NCBI GenBank assembly: GCA_000824805.1
Contig: CCNA01000034.1
Span: forward strand, 558,001-622,000
Direction of reading: 5' to 3'
Length of the DNA: 64,000 nt
Source: Mesorhizobium sp. SOD10
GTDB taxonomy: Bacteria > Pseudomonadota > Alphaproteobacteria > Rhizobiales > Rhizobiaceae
Translations under genes and position numbers: made by a program
Shown: positions 24,705 to 33,507 of the stretch, in pieces
How the letters are laid out: each line of letters begins with the position of its first letter
Position numbering within the stretch: the first letter of the stretch is position 1
Notes under the pieces: generated by a model
The model's input: the letters and a program-made list of their open reading frames with translations, nothing else
Databases searched by the model: none
What the model was told of the DNA's origin: nothing

Positions 24705-25763
24705 ATGCGGCTTTTGATACTCGGCACCGGCTGGATGGCGCAGGAACATGCCCGCCGCTTCGGCGCCATCGAAGGCGTCGACATCGTCGGCGCGGTCGAT
24801 GTCGATGCGGCCCGCGTCGGCGAATACGCCGACGCCTACAAGATCCCGAAGCGCTTCACCTCGCTGGAGGCGGCGCTCGACTGGGGCGATTTCGACGCGG
24901 TCGCCAATGTCACGCCCGACCGCATCCACCACCCGACCACCATGGCGCTGGTCGCCGCCGGCAAGCCGGTGCTGTGCGAGAAGCCGCTGGCGGAAAATTT
25001 CGGCAAGGCCAGCGAGATGGCCGATGCCGCGGAAGCCGCCGGTGTCGTCAACATGGTCAACCTCACCTATCGCAACGTGGCCGCGCTGCAGAAGGCGCGC
25101 CAGATGGTGCAGGCCGGCGAGATCGGCACGGTGCGTCATGTCGAAGCGTCCTATCTGCAGAGCTGGCTGGTGTCCAAATTCTGGGGGGACTGGCGCACCG
25201 ATCCGAAATGGCTGTGGCGGCTGTCGCGCGGCCATGGCTCCAACGGGGTGCTCGGCGATGTCGGCATCCACATCCTCGATTTCGCCAGCTATGGTGCCGC
25301 GCTCGGCATCGACCATGTCTTCTGCCGGCTGCGCGCCTTCGACAAGGCGCCGGGCAACCGCATCGGCGAGTATCAGTTCGACGCCAACGACAGCTTCGCC
25401 ATGACGCTCGACTTCGCCAACGGCGCCTTCGGCGTGGTGCATGCCAGCCGCTGGGCCACCGGCCATATCAACGAACTGCGCCTGCGCATCCATGGCGACA
25501 AGGGCGCCGTCGAGGTGGTGCACAATCTCGACGGCTCGCTCCTCAAGGCTTGCGTTGGCGACAATGTGGAAAACGCCAAGTGGGAAGAGCTCGATGCCGG
25601 CACCGTGCCCACCAATTATCAGCGCTTCGCCGAAGCGGTGAGGAGCGGCGTGCAGACCGAGCCGACTTTCCGCCACGCTGCGGGACTGCAGAAGGTGTTG
25701 GACCTTGCCGTGGTGTCGGACGAGAAACGCGCCGAGCTGAGGGCTAGCGCGGATACGCAGTGA
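24705..25763 (+). CDS. Gfo/Idh/MocA family dehydrogenase (ThuB-like)
   Basis: A 352-residue NAD(P)-dependent sugar or polyol oxidoreductase. The N-terminal Rossmann domain shows LLILGTGWMAQEHARRFGAI and the catalytic-lysine motif CEKPLAENFG (EKP). The C-terminal alpha/beta domain holds GVLGDVGIHILDFASY with the usual His. AAGGAG sits 6 bases before the ATG. Pairing with thuA makes a ThuB-like keto-sugar-forming dehydrogenase likely. Convergent with the BKACE gene across a palindromic repeat. Confidence 0.88.
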   Translation: MRLLILGTGWMAQEHARRFGAIEGVDIVGAVDVDAARVGEYADAYKIPKRFTSLEAALDWGDFDAVANVTPDRIHHPTTMALVAAGKPVLCEKPLAENFGKASEMADAAEAAGVVNMVNLTYRNVAALQKARQMVQAGEIGTVRHVEASYLQSWLVSKFWGDWRTDPKWLWRLSRGHGSNGVLGDVGIHILDFASYGAALGIDHVFCRLRAFDKAPGNRIGEYQFDANDSFAMTLDFANGAFGVVHASRWATGHINELRLRIHGDKGAVEVVHNLDGSLLKACVGDNVENAKWEELDAGTVPTNYQRFAEAVRSGVQTEPTFRHAAGLQKVLDLAVVSDEKRAELRASADTQ

Positions 25764-25770
25764 GGCCGAA

Positions 25771-25806
25771 GCTGCCGATCTGCCCCGCAAGGGGGGGAGA
25801 TTAGCT
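25771..25806. repeat. Dispersed intergenic palindrome, copy B
   Basis: GCTGCCGATCT, then GCCCCGCAAGGGGGGG, then AGATTAGCTG, between convergent thuB-like and BKACE genes. Same plan as copies at 7929-7958 and 62592-62623 (GATCTnCCCC..CAAG..GGGGAGATT). It may act as a bidirectional terminator. Confidence 0.65.
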
Positions 25807-25810
25807 GTCA

Positions 25811-26533
25811 TCACGCCCCGCGATAAATCTCCACTGCCGCCGCAACCAGCGCCGCATTGCCGCCCGCGACGCTGCCGTCCGGCAACTCCTTGCCGTCCTC
25901 CAGCCCGACCCGCGTCGACAGCTTCCGCGCCGCCGCGCGCTCGACGAAGGGCCAAACCGTCGCGTTCTCGCCATGCAGCAGAATCGAGCGGCGGATGCCG
26001 GCGCGCTGCAAGACCTTCTCGATGTCGTCGGCCACCGCAAAGGCTTCGTCCAGCGTCTGCTCTGAAATCTCGATCAGCACGCGCAGCACCCGGCCGCCAT
26101 GGTCGAGCCCGACCAAGCGCTCGGCGTCGGCGATGGACGCCAGACCAGCCTCGATGCCGATGCCGCGCTGGCGCAGGCTCTCCATGACGACGGGCGCCGC
26201 CGTCTCGCTGAGATTGACCGAGGCATAGTCTGGCAGCTCGCGCCAGCCGGAGATGGCGACCAGCGTGCGCAAATCGTCCTTCTCGATCCAGGCGCCGGTG
26301 GAGATGCCGATCAGCGTGCCCGGACAGGCGCGGCGCAGTGCCGCGACCGTCCTGTCCATCGCTTCCGGCGCCAGGCTCTCGCGGCCGTCGGCGCCGCGCG
26401 CATGAACATGGAGCTCAGCCGCGCCCACCGCGATCGAGGCCGTCGAATCGCGCGCCATGGCCTCGGGGTCGAGCGGCAGCGCCGGATGGAAGTCGGCGGA
26501 ACGAGCGCCATTGATGCAGGCCTGAACGATCAT
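25811..26533 (-). CDS. BKACE family protein (beta-keto acid cleavage enzyme)
   Basis: A 240-residue protein of the BKACE (formerly DUF849) family. These Zn-dependent enzymes condense a beta-keto acid with acetyl-CoA and cleave it; kce of lysine fermentation is the type member. Zn ligands are visible in ELHVHARG (His-x-His). GISTGAWIEKDDLRTL, YASVNLSE and SILLHGENATVWPFV follow the family order. It is somewhat shorter than classical members (~270-310), so substrate is open. It could supply carbon from the catabolic genes upstream on the same strand, but a strong terminator separates it from them. Confidence 0.8.
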   Translation of the reverse strand: MIVQACINGARSADFHPALPLDPEAMARDSTASIAVGAAELHVHARGADGRESLAPEAMDRTVAALRRACPGTLIGISTGAWIEKDDLRTLVAISGWRELPDYASVNLSETAAPVVMESLRQRGIGIEAGLASIADAERLVGLDHGGRVLRVLIEISEQTLDEAFAVADDIEKVLQRAGIRRSILLHGENATVWPFVERAAARKLSTRVGLEDGKELPDGSVAGGNAALVAAAVEIYRGA

Positions 26534-26630
26534 TGTTGCGGCAATCCTGTTTCGGCTGACCGGAGCCTAGCGCAGGGCCAGAATGATCGAAACGGCCACG
26601 GCGAAGCCTCCTGACATACCGGACCGACAA

Positions 26631-26666
26631 AGAAAAATATCCCCTTGGCCCGGCGGCCAAGGGGAT
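26631..26666 (-). terminator. Rho-independent terminator after the DDAH-like gene
   Basis: A perfect 12-bp stem (ATCCCCTTGGCC / GGCCAAGGGGAT, 26639-26650 and 26655-26666) with a four-base loop. On the minus strand it is followed by ATTTTTCTTT. It lies 37 bases past the stop of the 26703-27635 gene and should end that operon. Confidence 0.92.
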
Positions 26667-26702
26667 AAGTGTTCCCCTTCGTGGTTCGGACCTTGAAGCC
26701 CG

Positions 26703-27635
26703 TTATGCCGGCACGCGCTTCAGCGCCTGCGCCATGCAGTGGATGCCGCCGCCGGTCTTGGAAATCTCGCTCATGTCGACCGCCGCGACCTCGAAGCCGC
26801 GCGCCTTCAACTGGCCGATCAGCGTCTTGCTCGAGGTCGGCGCGATCACCCTGTCCTTGCCGAGCGACATGAAGTTGCAGCCGAGCGCCATGGTGTCCTG
26901 GAAGGGCACGTCGATGATCTCATGGCCCTTGCCTTTCAGCCAGTCGACGATGCCGGGCTCGGTGCAGGCGAGGCAGACGGCGGTGAGCTTTTCGGCGATC
27001 GGCACCACCATCAGGTCGATATGGACGTAATATTCGTCGATGAAGGCGAGCCGCGTCTCCCAGCCTTCCTTGTCGAACCAGGCCTGCACCTGGCGGGCGC
27101 CCTCCTCCTGCGTGCGGGCGCCGCCGCAGCCGATCAGCACGACGCCTTCCTCGATGACGTTGAAATCGCCGCCTTCGAAGGTGCCGGCGGTCACCATGTC
27201 GTAGATCGGGATGCCGAGCTTTTCATAGGTGCGGATGGCGGCGTAGTTCTCGCCGCGCCGCCACCAGTTGGCCATGGCGGTGATGAAGGCGCCATAGGGC
27301 GTCATGACGCTGGAGTCGCGCGAATAGACCTGCATGGGCAGTTCCGGCGTCGGCTCGTGCCAATGGATGTTGACGCCGAAATGTTCGTAGGCGGCGACGA
27401 GGTCCTTGTGCTGTGCCTGCGCGATCTGGATGTTGCAGGGCGCCTCGCGCAAATGCTTGCGCGACAGCGAGCTGGTCGACAGATGCCGGAGGAAATTGGG
27501 CGAGCCGAGCAGCACGTCGGTCAGCACATCCGTCTCGTTTGCGAAGCCCCAGCCGGTCAGCGGCTTGGTTCCGCCATTGGGGTTGCGGCGCTGCAGCGAG
27601 AACGGCTCGGCGACGATGCGGTCATGGACGGTCAT
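26703..27635 (-). CDS. DDAH-like amidinotransferase-fold hydrolase
   Basis: A 310-residue member of the amidinotransferase/dimethylarginine dimethylaminohydrolase superfamily, which hydrolyses or transfers guanidino groups. The catalytic set is complete: EGGD at 154-157, His205 (YYVHIDLMV) and nucleophile Cys300 (KTGGGIHCMAQAL), with the substrate-carboxylate element SRDSS at 105-109. AGAGGAG precedes ATG 27635. It lies 32 bases after the M20 hydrolase gene in a two-gene operon. Likely substrates are methylated arginines or other guanidino compounds; the exact one cannot be read from sequence. Confidence 0.85.
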   Translation of the reverse strand: MTVHDRIVAEPFSLQRRNPNGGTKPLTGWGFANETDVLTDVLLGSPNFLRHLSTSSLSRKHLREAPCNIQIAQAQHKDLVAAYEHFGVNIHWHEPTPELPMQVYSRDSSVMTPYGAFITAMANWWRRGENYAAIRTYEKLGIPIYDMVTAGTFEGGDFNVIEEGVVLIGCGGARTQEEGARQVQAWFDKEGWETRLAFIDEYYVHIDLMVVPIAEKLTAVCLACTEPGIVDWLKGKGHEIIDVPFQDTMALGCNFMSLGKDRVIAPTSSKTLIGQLKARGFEVAAVDMSEISKTGGGIHCMAQALKRVPA

Positions 27636-27667
27636 GGGGTTCTCCTCTGGACTATTCTGTTGATCGG

Positions 27668-29260
27668 TCATGCGGTGGAAGTGGAAGGGATCCACCAGTC
27701 GCGCCCGCGCGGCGTGGTGACATATTCCGGCCAGCGGAAGTTGATCGGCGGCTCGTAATCGCAGAGCGGCGCGATCCAGTTCGAGCCGCCAACGCCGCCG
27801 CCGGTTCGCTTGACGAACTCGTCCATGGCGGCGTCCCGCGCGGCCTTGTCTTCCAGTAGGCGCAGCGCGGTCAGCGCGACTGTCTTGGCAGCGCAGGTGA
27901 CCATCGGATCGATGGTGGCGGGGATGCCGCCGAGCGCATTCATTGCCCAGGCCGGATAGGTGTGGCCGCCGGCCGCGCGCAGCGCCGGACGCGCGATATA
28001 GAAGCGCGACGTCGGCGCATGCCAACTCATGTCGGTATAGTCGTCGGAGGTCGAATTCACCTGCGACGGCGGTAGGTCGCGGCGCAGGATAGCCTCGGCT
28101 TCCTGCGGCGAAATCAGCCGCTCCAGCTCGTCGATGAACGGGTTCTCGGTCGCCTCCCCGCCAGCATTGACCTGGACCTCGCGCGCGATGCCTTTCGCCT
28201 CCTCGCTCCAGCGCGGCGCGCCGACGGTGGAGAGTGCTTGATAGGTGATCTCAGCCATGGCGTGATTGGCGAGCCCCGGCCGCGACTTCGATACCCAATG
28301 GCGCTCGTAGCGGCAGCCGCTCATCTTGGCCGCCGCTTCCGCATTGCGGTCGAGCACGGCTGTCACCTGCTCGGCCATGGCAATGGTCGGCACGCGGATC
28401 ATGTATTGGAGCTCGGCGAGGCCGGCCGGCAGGTTGTCGGCGGTCGCCTGGCCTGCCGTCAGGATCGCCTCGCTGATCGACCAGCCGCCCTGATGCGTCA
28501 ACATGGAATCGCGCAGCGTCTTGGAGGCCATGTACATCATCATCAGCGCGTCGTTGGCGCCGGGCGCCCGGACGGCCGAATGTGCCTGCGGGATGGGCGC
28601 ACCATCGCCGGCGCGGACCCAGTTTTCAGGCTCGTCGCAGACGAAGCGGTAGATCATCGAATAGGCGGCGCCGCAATGCGTGTCCCAGCGCGCGGTGTTG
28701 CAGAGCGGCAGCATGTAGAAGGGATGGAAGGAGATCATGCCGGCGAGGCCGTCATAATAGCCTTTTGCCGCATGGATCGGCTTCGAACCCCTCACCTTCT
28801 CCGCCGGCTCGCCGGTGAAGCGCAGCGTGCCCTTGATGCCGTGCTCGAGCATTGCCGCCTTGGCGGCGAGCAATCCGCCGAGGCTGCCGATGCCAAGCCC
28901 CGAATGCGGGTCGGTGTGGCCGCCAGCCTCGAGGCCCAGACCTTCGCGCGGCCGCTTGACTGTTGAAGCATCCTGGCAATTGCCGGGAACGGCGTCGTAC
29001 TCGCCATACATGCCGATCGTGGGTCCGTCGCCATTCGTCCAATGGGCGCAGAAGGCCGTCGGCATGCCGCCGGACCCTTCCTCGACCGAAAAACCTTCGC
29101 GCTTCAGCCGATCCACATACCAGGCCGCCGACTGGTACTCGCGCCAGGCGGTCTCGCCGAAATCGAAGATGGTGCGCGTCCAGGCCGACAGCAGCGGCTG
29201 GATGCTGTCGATGCAGGCGAGCGCGGTTTCTTGCGCCGAGGTCGTCACCGGTTTGTCCAT
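27668..29260 (-). CDS. M20 family amidohydrolase (AbgB-like)
   Basis: A 530-residue metallo-amidohydrolase of the M20 peptidase family, closest in style to the p-aminobenzoyl-glutamate hydrolase subunit AbgB. Metal-site segments are GMYGEYDAVPG, GGHTDPHSGLGIGSLGG and the TGEPAEKVRGSKP glutamate region; TSDDYTDMSWHAPTSRFYI is typical of the AbgB group. The start at 29260 (MDKPVTTS) is chosen because upstream codons run into the divergent LysR gene. It forms an operon with the DDAH-like gene and is divergent from the LysR regulator. A role in de-amidating an N-acylated or peptide-bound guanidino amino acid is inference. Confidence 0.85.
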   Translation of the reverse strand: MDKPVTTSAQETALACIDSIQPLLSAWTRTIFDFGETAWREYQSAAWYVDRLKREGFSVEEGSGGMPTAFCAHWTNGDGPTIGMYGEYDAVPGNCQDASTVKRPREGLGLEAGGHTDPHSGLGIGSLGGLLAAKAAMLEHGIKGTLRFTGEPAEKVRGSKPIHAAKGYYDGLAGMISFHPFYMLPLCNTARWDTHCGAAYSMIYRFVCDEPENWVRAGDGAPIPQAHSAVRAPGANDALMMMYMASKTLRDSMLTHQGGWSISEAILTAGQATADNLPAGLAELQYMIRVPTIAMAEQVTAVLDRNAEAAAKMSGCRYERHWVSKSRPGLANHAMAEITYQALSTVGAPRWSEEAKGIAREVQVNAGGEATENPFIDELERLISPQEAEAILRRDLPPSQVNSTSDDYTDMSWHAPTSRFYIARPALRAAGGHTYPAWAMNALGGIPATIDPMVTCAAKTVALTALRLLEDKAARDAAMDEFVKRTGGGVGGSNWIAPLCDYEPPINFRWPEYVTTPRGRDWWIPSTSTA

Positions 29261-29285
29261 GCCGCAAAGAAAGCAGTGAAGCGGC

Positions 29286-29302
29286 TCATCAAAAAGTGAT
29301 AT
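29286..29302. promoter_or_regulatory. LysR-box-like palindrome
   Basis: ATCA-AAAAG-TGAT (29288-29300) lies in the 82-base gap between the M20 gene and the divergent lysR gene, in an AT-rich patch. Position and dyad fit a LysR-family binding site, though it is not the canonical T-N11-A. Confidence 0.4.
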
Positions 29303-29342
29303 GTTTTCCCGGCTCGTGCAAATTCGGTTCACCTGAGGCCTC

Positions 29343-30239
29343 TTGCGAATACCTTCCACGCAGGCGCTGCGCGCCCTCGACAGCTTCGCCCGTCACGGCA
29401 GCGTATGGCGCGCCGCCGACGAGCTTCATCTCACCCGCAGCGCCGTCTCGCACCAGCTGAGGCTGCTCGAACGCGACCTCGGCTTCGATCTTTTGCAGCG
29501 CATCGGCAAGGGCGTGGCGCTGACGCCGCGCGGCCAGCGCTACGCGGCCGACGTCCGAAAGGCGTTGACCGTGCTCGGCGATGCGAGGACCCAGAACAGC
29601 GGCGCCGGAGTCGGCGGCTCCTTCGCCATCTCCTGCCCGCCGGGCTTCGCCTCGATGTTCCTATGCACGCATATCAGCGAGTTCCAGCAAATGTATCCGG
29701 ACGTGACGCTGTCGGTGCTGACGCCGCGGCGGCTCGACGATGTCAGCAATCCGGATGCCGACGCCTTCATCGCCTTCGGCGTCGGCAACTGGCCGAACCG
29801 GGCCGTGGAACTGCTTTGCGAAGTATCCTTCACGCCGCTCTGCAGCCCGAGGCTGCTCAACAAGGTCGGCGGCTTTTCCAAACCCGCCGACGTGCTGCGC
29901 GCCAACCTGCTGCACCTCAGCGACACCGAGGACTGGGCGCGCTGGCTGGCGCTGTCCAAGGTGGAAAATCCCAATACCGAGGGAGGCATCTTCTTTTCCG
30001 ACATGAACCTCGTTTTCTCGGCGGCGATTGCCGGCCAGGGGATTGCGCTCGGCGACGAGCTCACCGGCCGTCAGGCGCTGAGCGAAGGCCGGCTGGTCAA
30101 GCCTTTCGAGGCATCGGTGCCCTCGCCGCGATCCTATTTCCTGGTTTTCGAGCACGCCAAGGCCGGGCACCCGGTGCTCAATGCCTTCGGCGACTGGCTG
30201 AGGGCGAAGCTGTCGGAGAGCAGTCTGGCGAAGTATTGA
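29343..30239 (+). CDS. LysR family regulator (GcvA-like)
   Basis: A 298-residue LysR-type regulator. The N-terminal winged HTH reads LRALDSFARHGSVWRAADEL, then LTRSAVSHQLRLLERDLG and LTPRGQRYAADVRKAL; the rest is the periplasmic-binding-like effector domain. It starts with TTG at 29343. It probably senses the substrate of the divergent M20/DDAH operon and may also control the ABC importer 130 bases downstream on its own strand. Confidence 0.92.
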   Translation: MRIPSTQALRALDSFARHGSVWRAADELHLTRSAVSHQLRLLERDLGFDLLQRIGKGVALTPRGQRYAADVRKALTVLGDARTQNSGAGVGGSFAISCPPGFASMFLCTHISEFQQMYPDVTLSVLTPRRLDDVSNPDADAFIAFGVGNWPNRAVELLCEVSFTPLCSPRLLNKVGGFSKPADVLRANLLHLSDTEDWARWLALSKVENPNTEGGIFFSDMNLVFSAAIAGQGIALGDELTGRQALSEGRLVKPFEASVPSPRSYFLVFEHAKAGHPVLNAFGDWLRAKLSESSLAKY

Positions 30240-30368
30240 GATTGGCAGCTCCAGCGCCGCCGCCTTCGCCACCCGTGAATCAAATTTGCCGATCAGGCGA
30301 AAACTATTCGGTTGCGGTGAGCCGCAGCCATGCCTACGATTTCATTGGGAACTGAGGAAAGAGCCAGG

Positions 30369-31463
30369 ATGCAGCAACCCGGCCGGGCCGCGGAGATCAA
30401 GGCGAACGGAATCGGCAAGAGCTTCGGCTCGTTCCGGGCGTTGGACAATCTTACCCTCGATATCGGCCGCGGCGAGTTCCTGACCCTGCTCGGGCCATCC
30501 GGCTCCGGCAAGACCACCTTCCTGATGATCCTGGCTGGCTTCGTGCAGCCGAGCGAAGGCAGGCTTTTCAGCGACGGCGTCGACATCACCAACCGGCCGG
30601 CCGAGCAGCGCGCCGCCGGCATGGTGTTCCAGGGGTATGCGCTGTTCCCGCATATGAGCGTGGAGCAGAACATCGCCTTCCCGCTCAAGGTGCGCAAGAA
30701 ATCCGCGGCAGAGATCAAAAGCCGTGTCGGCGAGATGATCGAACGCGTCGGCCTCAAGGGCCACGAGAAGAAGTTGCCGGCGCAGCTTTCCGGCGGCCAG
30801 CAGCAGCGCGTGGCGCTGGCGCGCGCCTTGGTGTTCGAACCCGGCGTGCTGTTGCTCGACGAGCCCTTCTCGGCGCTGGACAAGAGCCTGCGCGGCCAGA
30901 TGCAGGCCGAGATGAAGCGCCTGCACCAGGAGACCGGCACCACGTTCGTCTTCGTCACTCACGACCAGAGCGAGGCGCTGGCGCTGTCGTCGCGCGTCGC
31001 CATCTTCAATCACGGCAAGCTTTTGCAGGTCGGCAAGCCGGACGAGGTCTATGACCGGCCCGCCAACCGCTTCGTCGCCGAGTTCCTGGGCGAGATCAAC
31101 ATGCTACCGGTGAAGGGCGTGCGCCCCGCCGACAACGGCGCCACCGGGCTATGCGAGGACCGCGCGGTCAACATGCGCTGCAAGGCGGAAGCGATCAAAG
31201 GCGACGCGATCCTCGCCATCCGCCCCGAGGACATGTCGATCGCGCCGGAAGCGTCGGCCAACCAGAACGGCATTGCCGCGACCGCGGTCGCCTCGACCTA
31301 TCTGGGTGCGGCGACCAAGCTCGACCTCACCACCCGCCAAGGCGCCAGGGTCACCGTCTCAGTGCCGAACGAGGTCGCGGCGGCTGCCTTGAGCAAGGGC
31401 AATTCCGTCTGGCTGACCTGGCCGGCGGAAAAGGGCTTCCTCCTTCCGGACGGAGGACAGTAA
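30369..31463 (+). CDS. ABC importer ATPase, polyamine type (PotA-like)
   Basis: A 364-residue ATP-binding subunit. Walker A GPSGSGKTT, Q-loop FQGYALFPHMSV, signature LSGGQQQRVALARAL, Walker B VLLLDEPFSALD and the switch His (VTHDQSEAL) are intact, and a C-terminal TOBE domain follows. ATG 30369 is preferred since homology starts at once; ATG 30330 would add 13 residues. First gene of a four-gene importer operon (ATPase, binding protein, two permeases). Confidence 0.93.
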   Translation: MQQPGRAAEIKANGIGKSFGSFRALDNLTLDIGRGEFLTLLGPSGSGKTTFLMILAGFVQPSEGRLFSDGVDITNRPAEQRAAGMVFQGYALFPHMSVEQNIAFPLKVRKKSAAEIKSRVGEMIERVGLKGHEKKLPAQLSGGQQQRVALARALVFEPGVLLLDEPFSALDKSLRGQMQAEMKRLHQETGTTFVFVTHDQSEALALSSRVAIFNHGKLLQVGKPDEVYDRPANRFVAEFLGEINMLPVKGVRPADNGATGLCEDRAVNMRCKAEAIKGDAILAIRPEDMSIAPEASANQNGIAATAVASTYLGAATKLDLTTRQGARVTVSVPNEVAAAALSKGNSVWLTWPAEKGFLLPDGGQ

Positions 31464-31533
31464 GCATCGCCGCTGCGGCTGAACTCGCCGCATCGGCATC
31501 CGGTTCAGATCAACGACAACAAGGGGAACTGAC

Positions 31534-32646
31534 ATGAACGATACGAAGAAACAGACGATCGAATCCCTCGCCGAGCGGACCAAGCGCGGCGAGATCTCGC
31601 GCCGCCAGTTCGCGCAACTCGCGGGGCTCGTGCTCGCCGGCTCGCCCATGCTTTTGCGCTCGACCGGCGCTCAAGCCGAGACCAAGGGGCTGGTGCTGGT
31701 GAACTGGGGCGGCGACGCCATCACGGCTTACGACGCCGCTTACGGCCAGGCCTTCACCAAGGAAACCGGCATCCCGGTCAAGATGGACGGTTCGGGCCCG
31801 ACCGAAGGCGCGATCGCCGCGCAGTTCAAGAGCGGCGCGCCGACCTGGGACCTCGTCGACGTCGATCCGTTTTCGGCCATCACGCTCGGCGGCCAGGGCA
31901 TGCTCGAGCCGATCGACTACAAGATCGTCGACAAGAGCAAGATGCGGCCAGGCTTCGGCTGGGAATATGCGGCGTCCACCTATTTCTTCTCCTATGTGAT
32001 CGCCTATGACTCGCAGAAATTCGGCTCCAACGCGCCGACCGGCATGGCCGACTTCTTCGACGTCAAGAAATTCCCGGGCAAGCGCTCGCTCTACAAATGG
32101 GGCGTGTCGAGCTGGGAAGCCGCGCTGCTGGCCGACGGCGTCGCGCCTGCCTCGCTCTATCCGCTCGACCTCAAGCGCGCGCATGACAAGATCGCCGCCT
32201 TCAAGGAAAACGTCGTCTCCTATTGGGGCGGCGGCGCCGAAAGCCAGAGCGTGCTGCTCAACGGCGAGGCCTCGATGGCGATCGTGTGGTCGACCCGCGC
32301 GTCGCTGATCGAGCAGGACTCTGGCGGCCAGATCAAGTTCATCTGGGACCAGGGCCTGATCTCGCCCGGCGCGCTGGCGGTCCTGAAGAACAACCCAGGC
32401 GGCAAGGAAGCGGCGATGAAGTTCATCGCCAGCACCCAGGATCCGCAAAAGGAACTGGTGATGTTCGACAAGCTTGGACAGGGTCCGGCCAACCCGGCCG
32501 CCGACGCGCTGATCCCGGCCGACAAGAAGCGCATCAACCCGGTCGATCCGGAAAACATGAAGAAGCAGATCCCGCTCGACATGGAGTGGTACGCCAAGAA
32601 CTACGGCGCCGCGCTCGACGAATACACAAAGATCATCTCGGCTTGA
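31534..32646 (+). CDS. ABC substrate-binding protein, spermidine/putrescine type
   Basis: A 370-residue exported binding protein. The leader has a twin-arginine motif (SRRQFAQLAGLVLAGSP) with cleavage near GAQAE, so Tat export is likely. The mature chain starts KGLVLVNWGGDAITAYDAAYG, the PotD/PotF-type opening. It would deliver a cationic or amide-containing substrate to the two permeases. Given the divergent DDAH-like and M20 hydrolases, a guanidino or N-acyl-amino compound is an attractive candidate, but this is inference. Confidence 0.9.
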   Translation: MNDTKKQTIESLAERTKRGEISRRQFAQLAGLVLAGSPMLLRSTGAQAETKGLVLVNWGGDAITAYDAAYGQAFTKETGIPVKMDGSGPTEGAIAAQFKSGAPTWDLVDVDPFSAITLGGQGMLEPIDYKIVDKSKMRPGFGWEYAASTYFFSYVIAYDSQKFGSNAPTGMADFFDVKKFPGKRSLYKWGVSSWEAALLADGVAPASLYPLDLKRAHDKIAAFKENVVSYWGGGAESQSVLLNGEASMAIVWSTRASLIEQDSGGQIKFIWDQGLISPGALAVLKNNPGGKEAAMKFIASTQDPQKELVMFDKLGQGPANPAADALIPADKKRINPVDPENMKKQIPLDMEWYAKNYGAALDEYTKIISA

Positions 32647-32669
32647 CCGGGCGGAGATGCTGAACTGAC

Positions 32670-33503
32670 ATGAGGGGCACCCTCTCCGACAGGACGGGCG
32701 CGGCGCTGTTGATGGCGCCGCTGCTCCTGTTCCTGATCCTTGCTTATGCCTGGCCGTTCCTCGGCGTGGTGAAGTGGAGTTTTACCCTGCCGACGCCCGG
32801 GCTCGGCCAATACCATGCCTTGCTCACCGACGAGCTGGTGCAATCGGTGTTCATCCGCACGCTGCGCATCGCGGCGATCGTCACCGTGGTCTCGGTCACC
32901 GCCGCCTATGCCATCACCGTGGTGTGGGTTCGCGGCAGCCCGGTGCAGCGCGTGCTCGCCGAATTCTGCATCCTGGTGCCGTTCTGGATCTCGGTGCTGA
33001 CGCGCGCCTTCGGCTGGGTGGCGCTGCTGTCCAACCGCGGTCTGGTCAACACCTGGCTGCAATCGATCGGCTTCATCTCCGAGCCGCTGACTTTGGTGCG
33101 CAACGAATTCGGCGTCATCGTCGGCATGTCGCATTTCCTCATTCCCTTCGCGGTGTTCCCGCTGGCGTCCGCCATGCGCAGCCTGGACGAGCGCGTGCTG
33201 CTCGCGGCGCGCGGGCTTGGCTCCAGCCGCATGCGCACCTTCTGGACGGTGTTCGTGCCGATGACGCGCTCCGGCATCATCGGCTCGGCGCTGATCACCT
33301 TCGTCTTTTCGCTCGGCTTCTTCGTCACGCCGGCGATCCTCGGCGGCGGCCGCAGCGTGATGATCGCGGAGCTGATCTATCTCCGCATCTTCCAGAGTCC
33401 CGATTGGGGGCTGGGTGCGGCGATCAGCGTGGTGCTGGTGGTGTTCGTCGGCGCGCTGATGGCGCTTCTGTTCCGCTACGTCAAACCGAAGCAACTGGTG
33501 TAG
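32670..33503 (+). CDS. ABC importer permease, PotB-like
   Basis: A 277-residue inner-membrane subunit with about six helices starting at TGAALLMAPLLLFLILAYAW. The ATPase-contact EAA loop is AARGLGSSRMRTFWTVFVP. It follows the binding-protein gene by 23 bases and precedes the second permease by 4 bases, so the four genes are one operon. Confidence 0.92.
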   Translation: MRGTLSDRTGAALLMAPLLLFLILAYAWPFLGVVKWSFTLPTPGLGQYHALLTDELVQSVFIRTLRIAAIVTVVSVTAAYAITVVWVRGSPVQRVLAEFCILVPFWISVLTRAFGWVALLSNRGLVNTWLQSIGFISEPLTLVRNEFGVIVGMSHFLIPFAVFPLASAMRSLDERVLLAARGLGSSRMRTFWTVFVPMTRSGIIGSALITFVFSLGFFVTPAILGGGRSVMIAELIYLRIFQSPDWGLGAAISVVLVVFVGALMALLFRYVKPKQLV

Positions 33504-33507
33504 CGCG

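Noticed and set aside
24360..25955. 531-codon minus-strand frame opposite the Gfo/Idh/MocA gene
   Set aside because: Covers a clearly coding dehydrogenase on the other strand and shows Arg/Gly/His-rich shadow composition.
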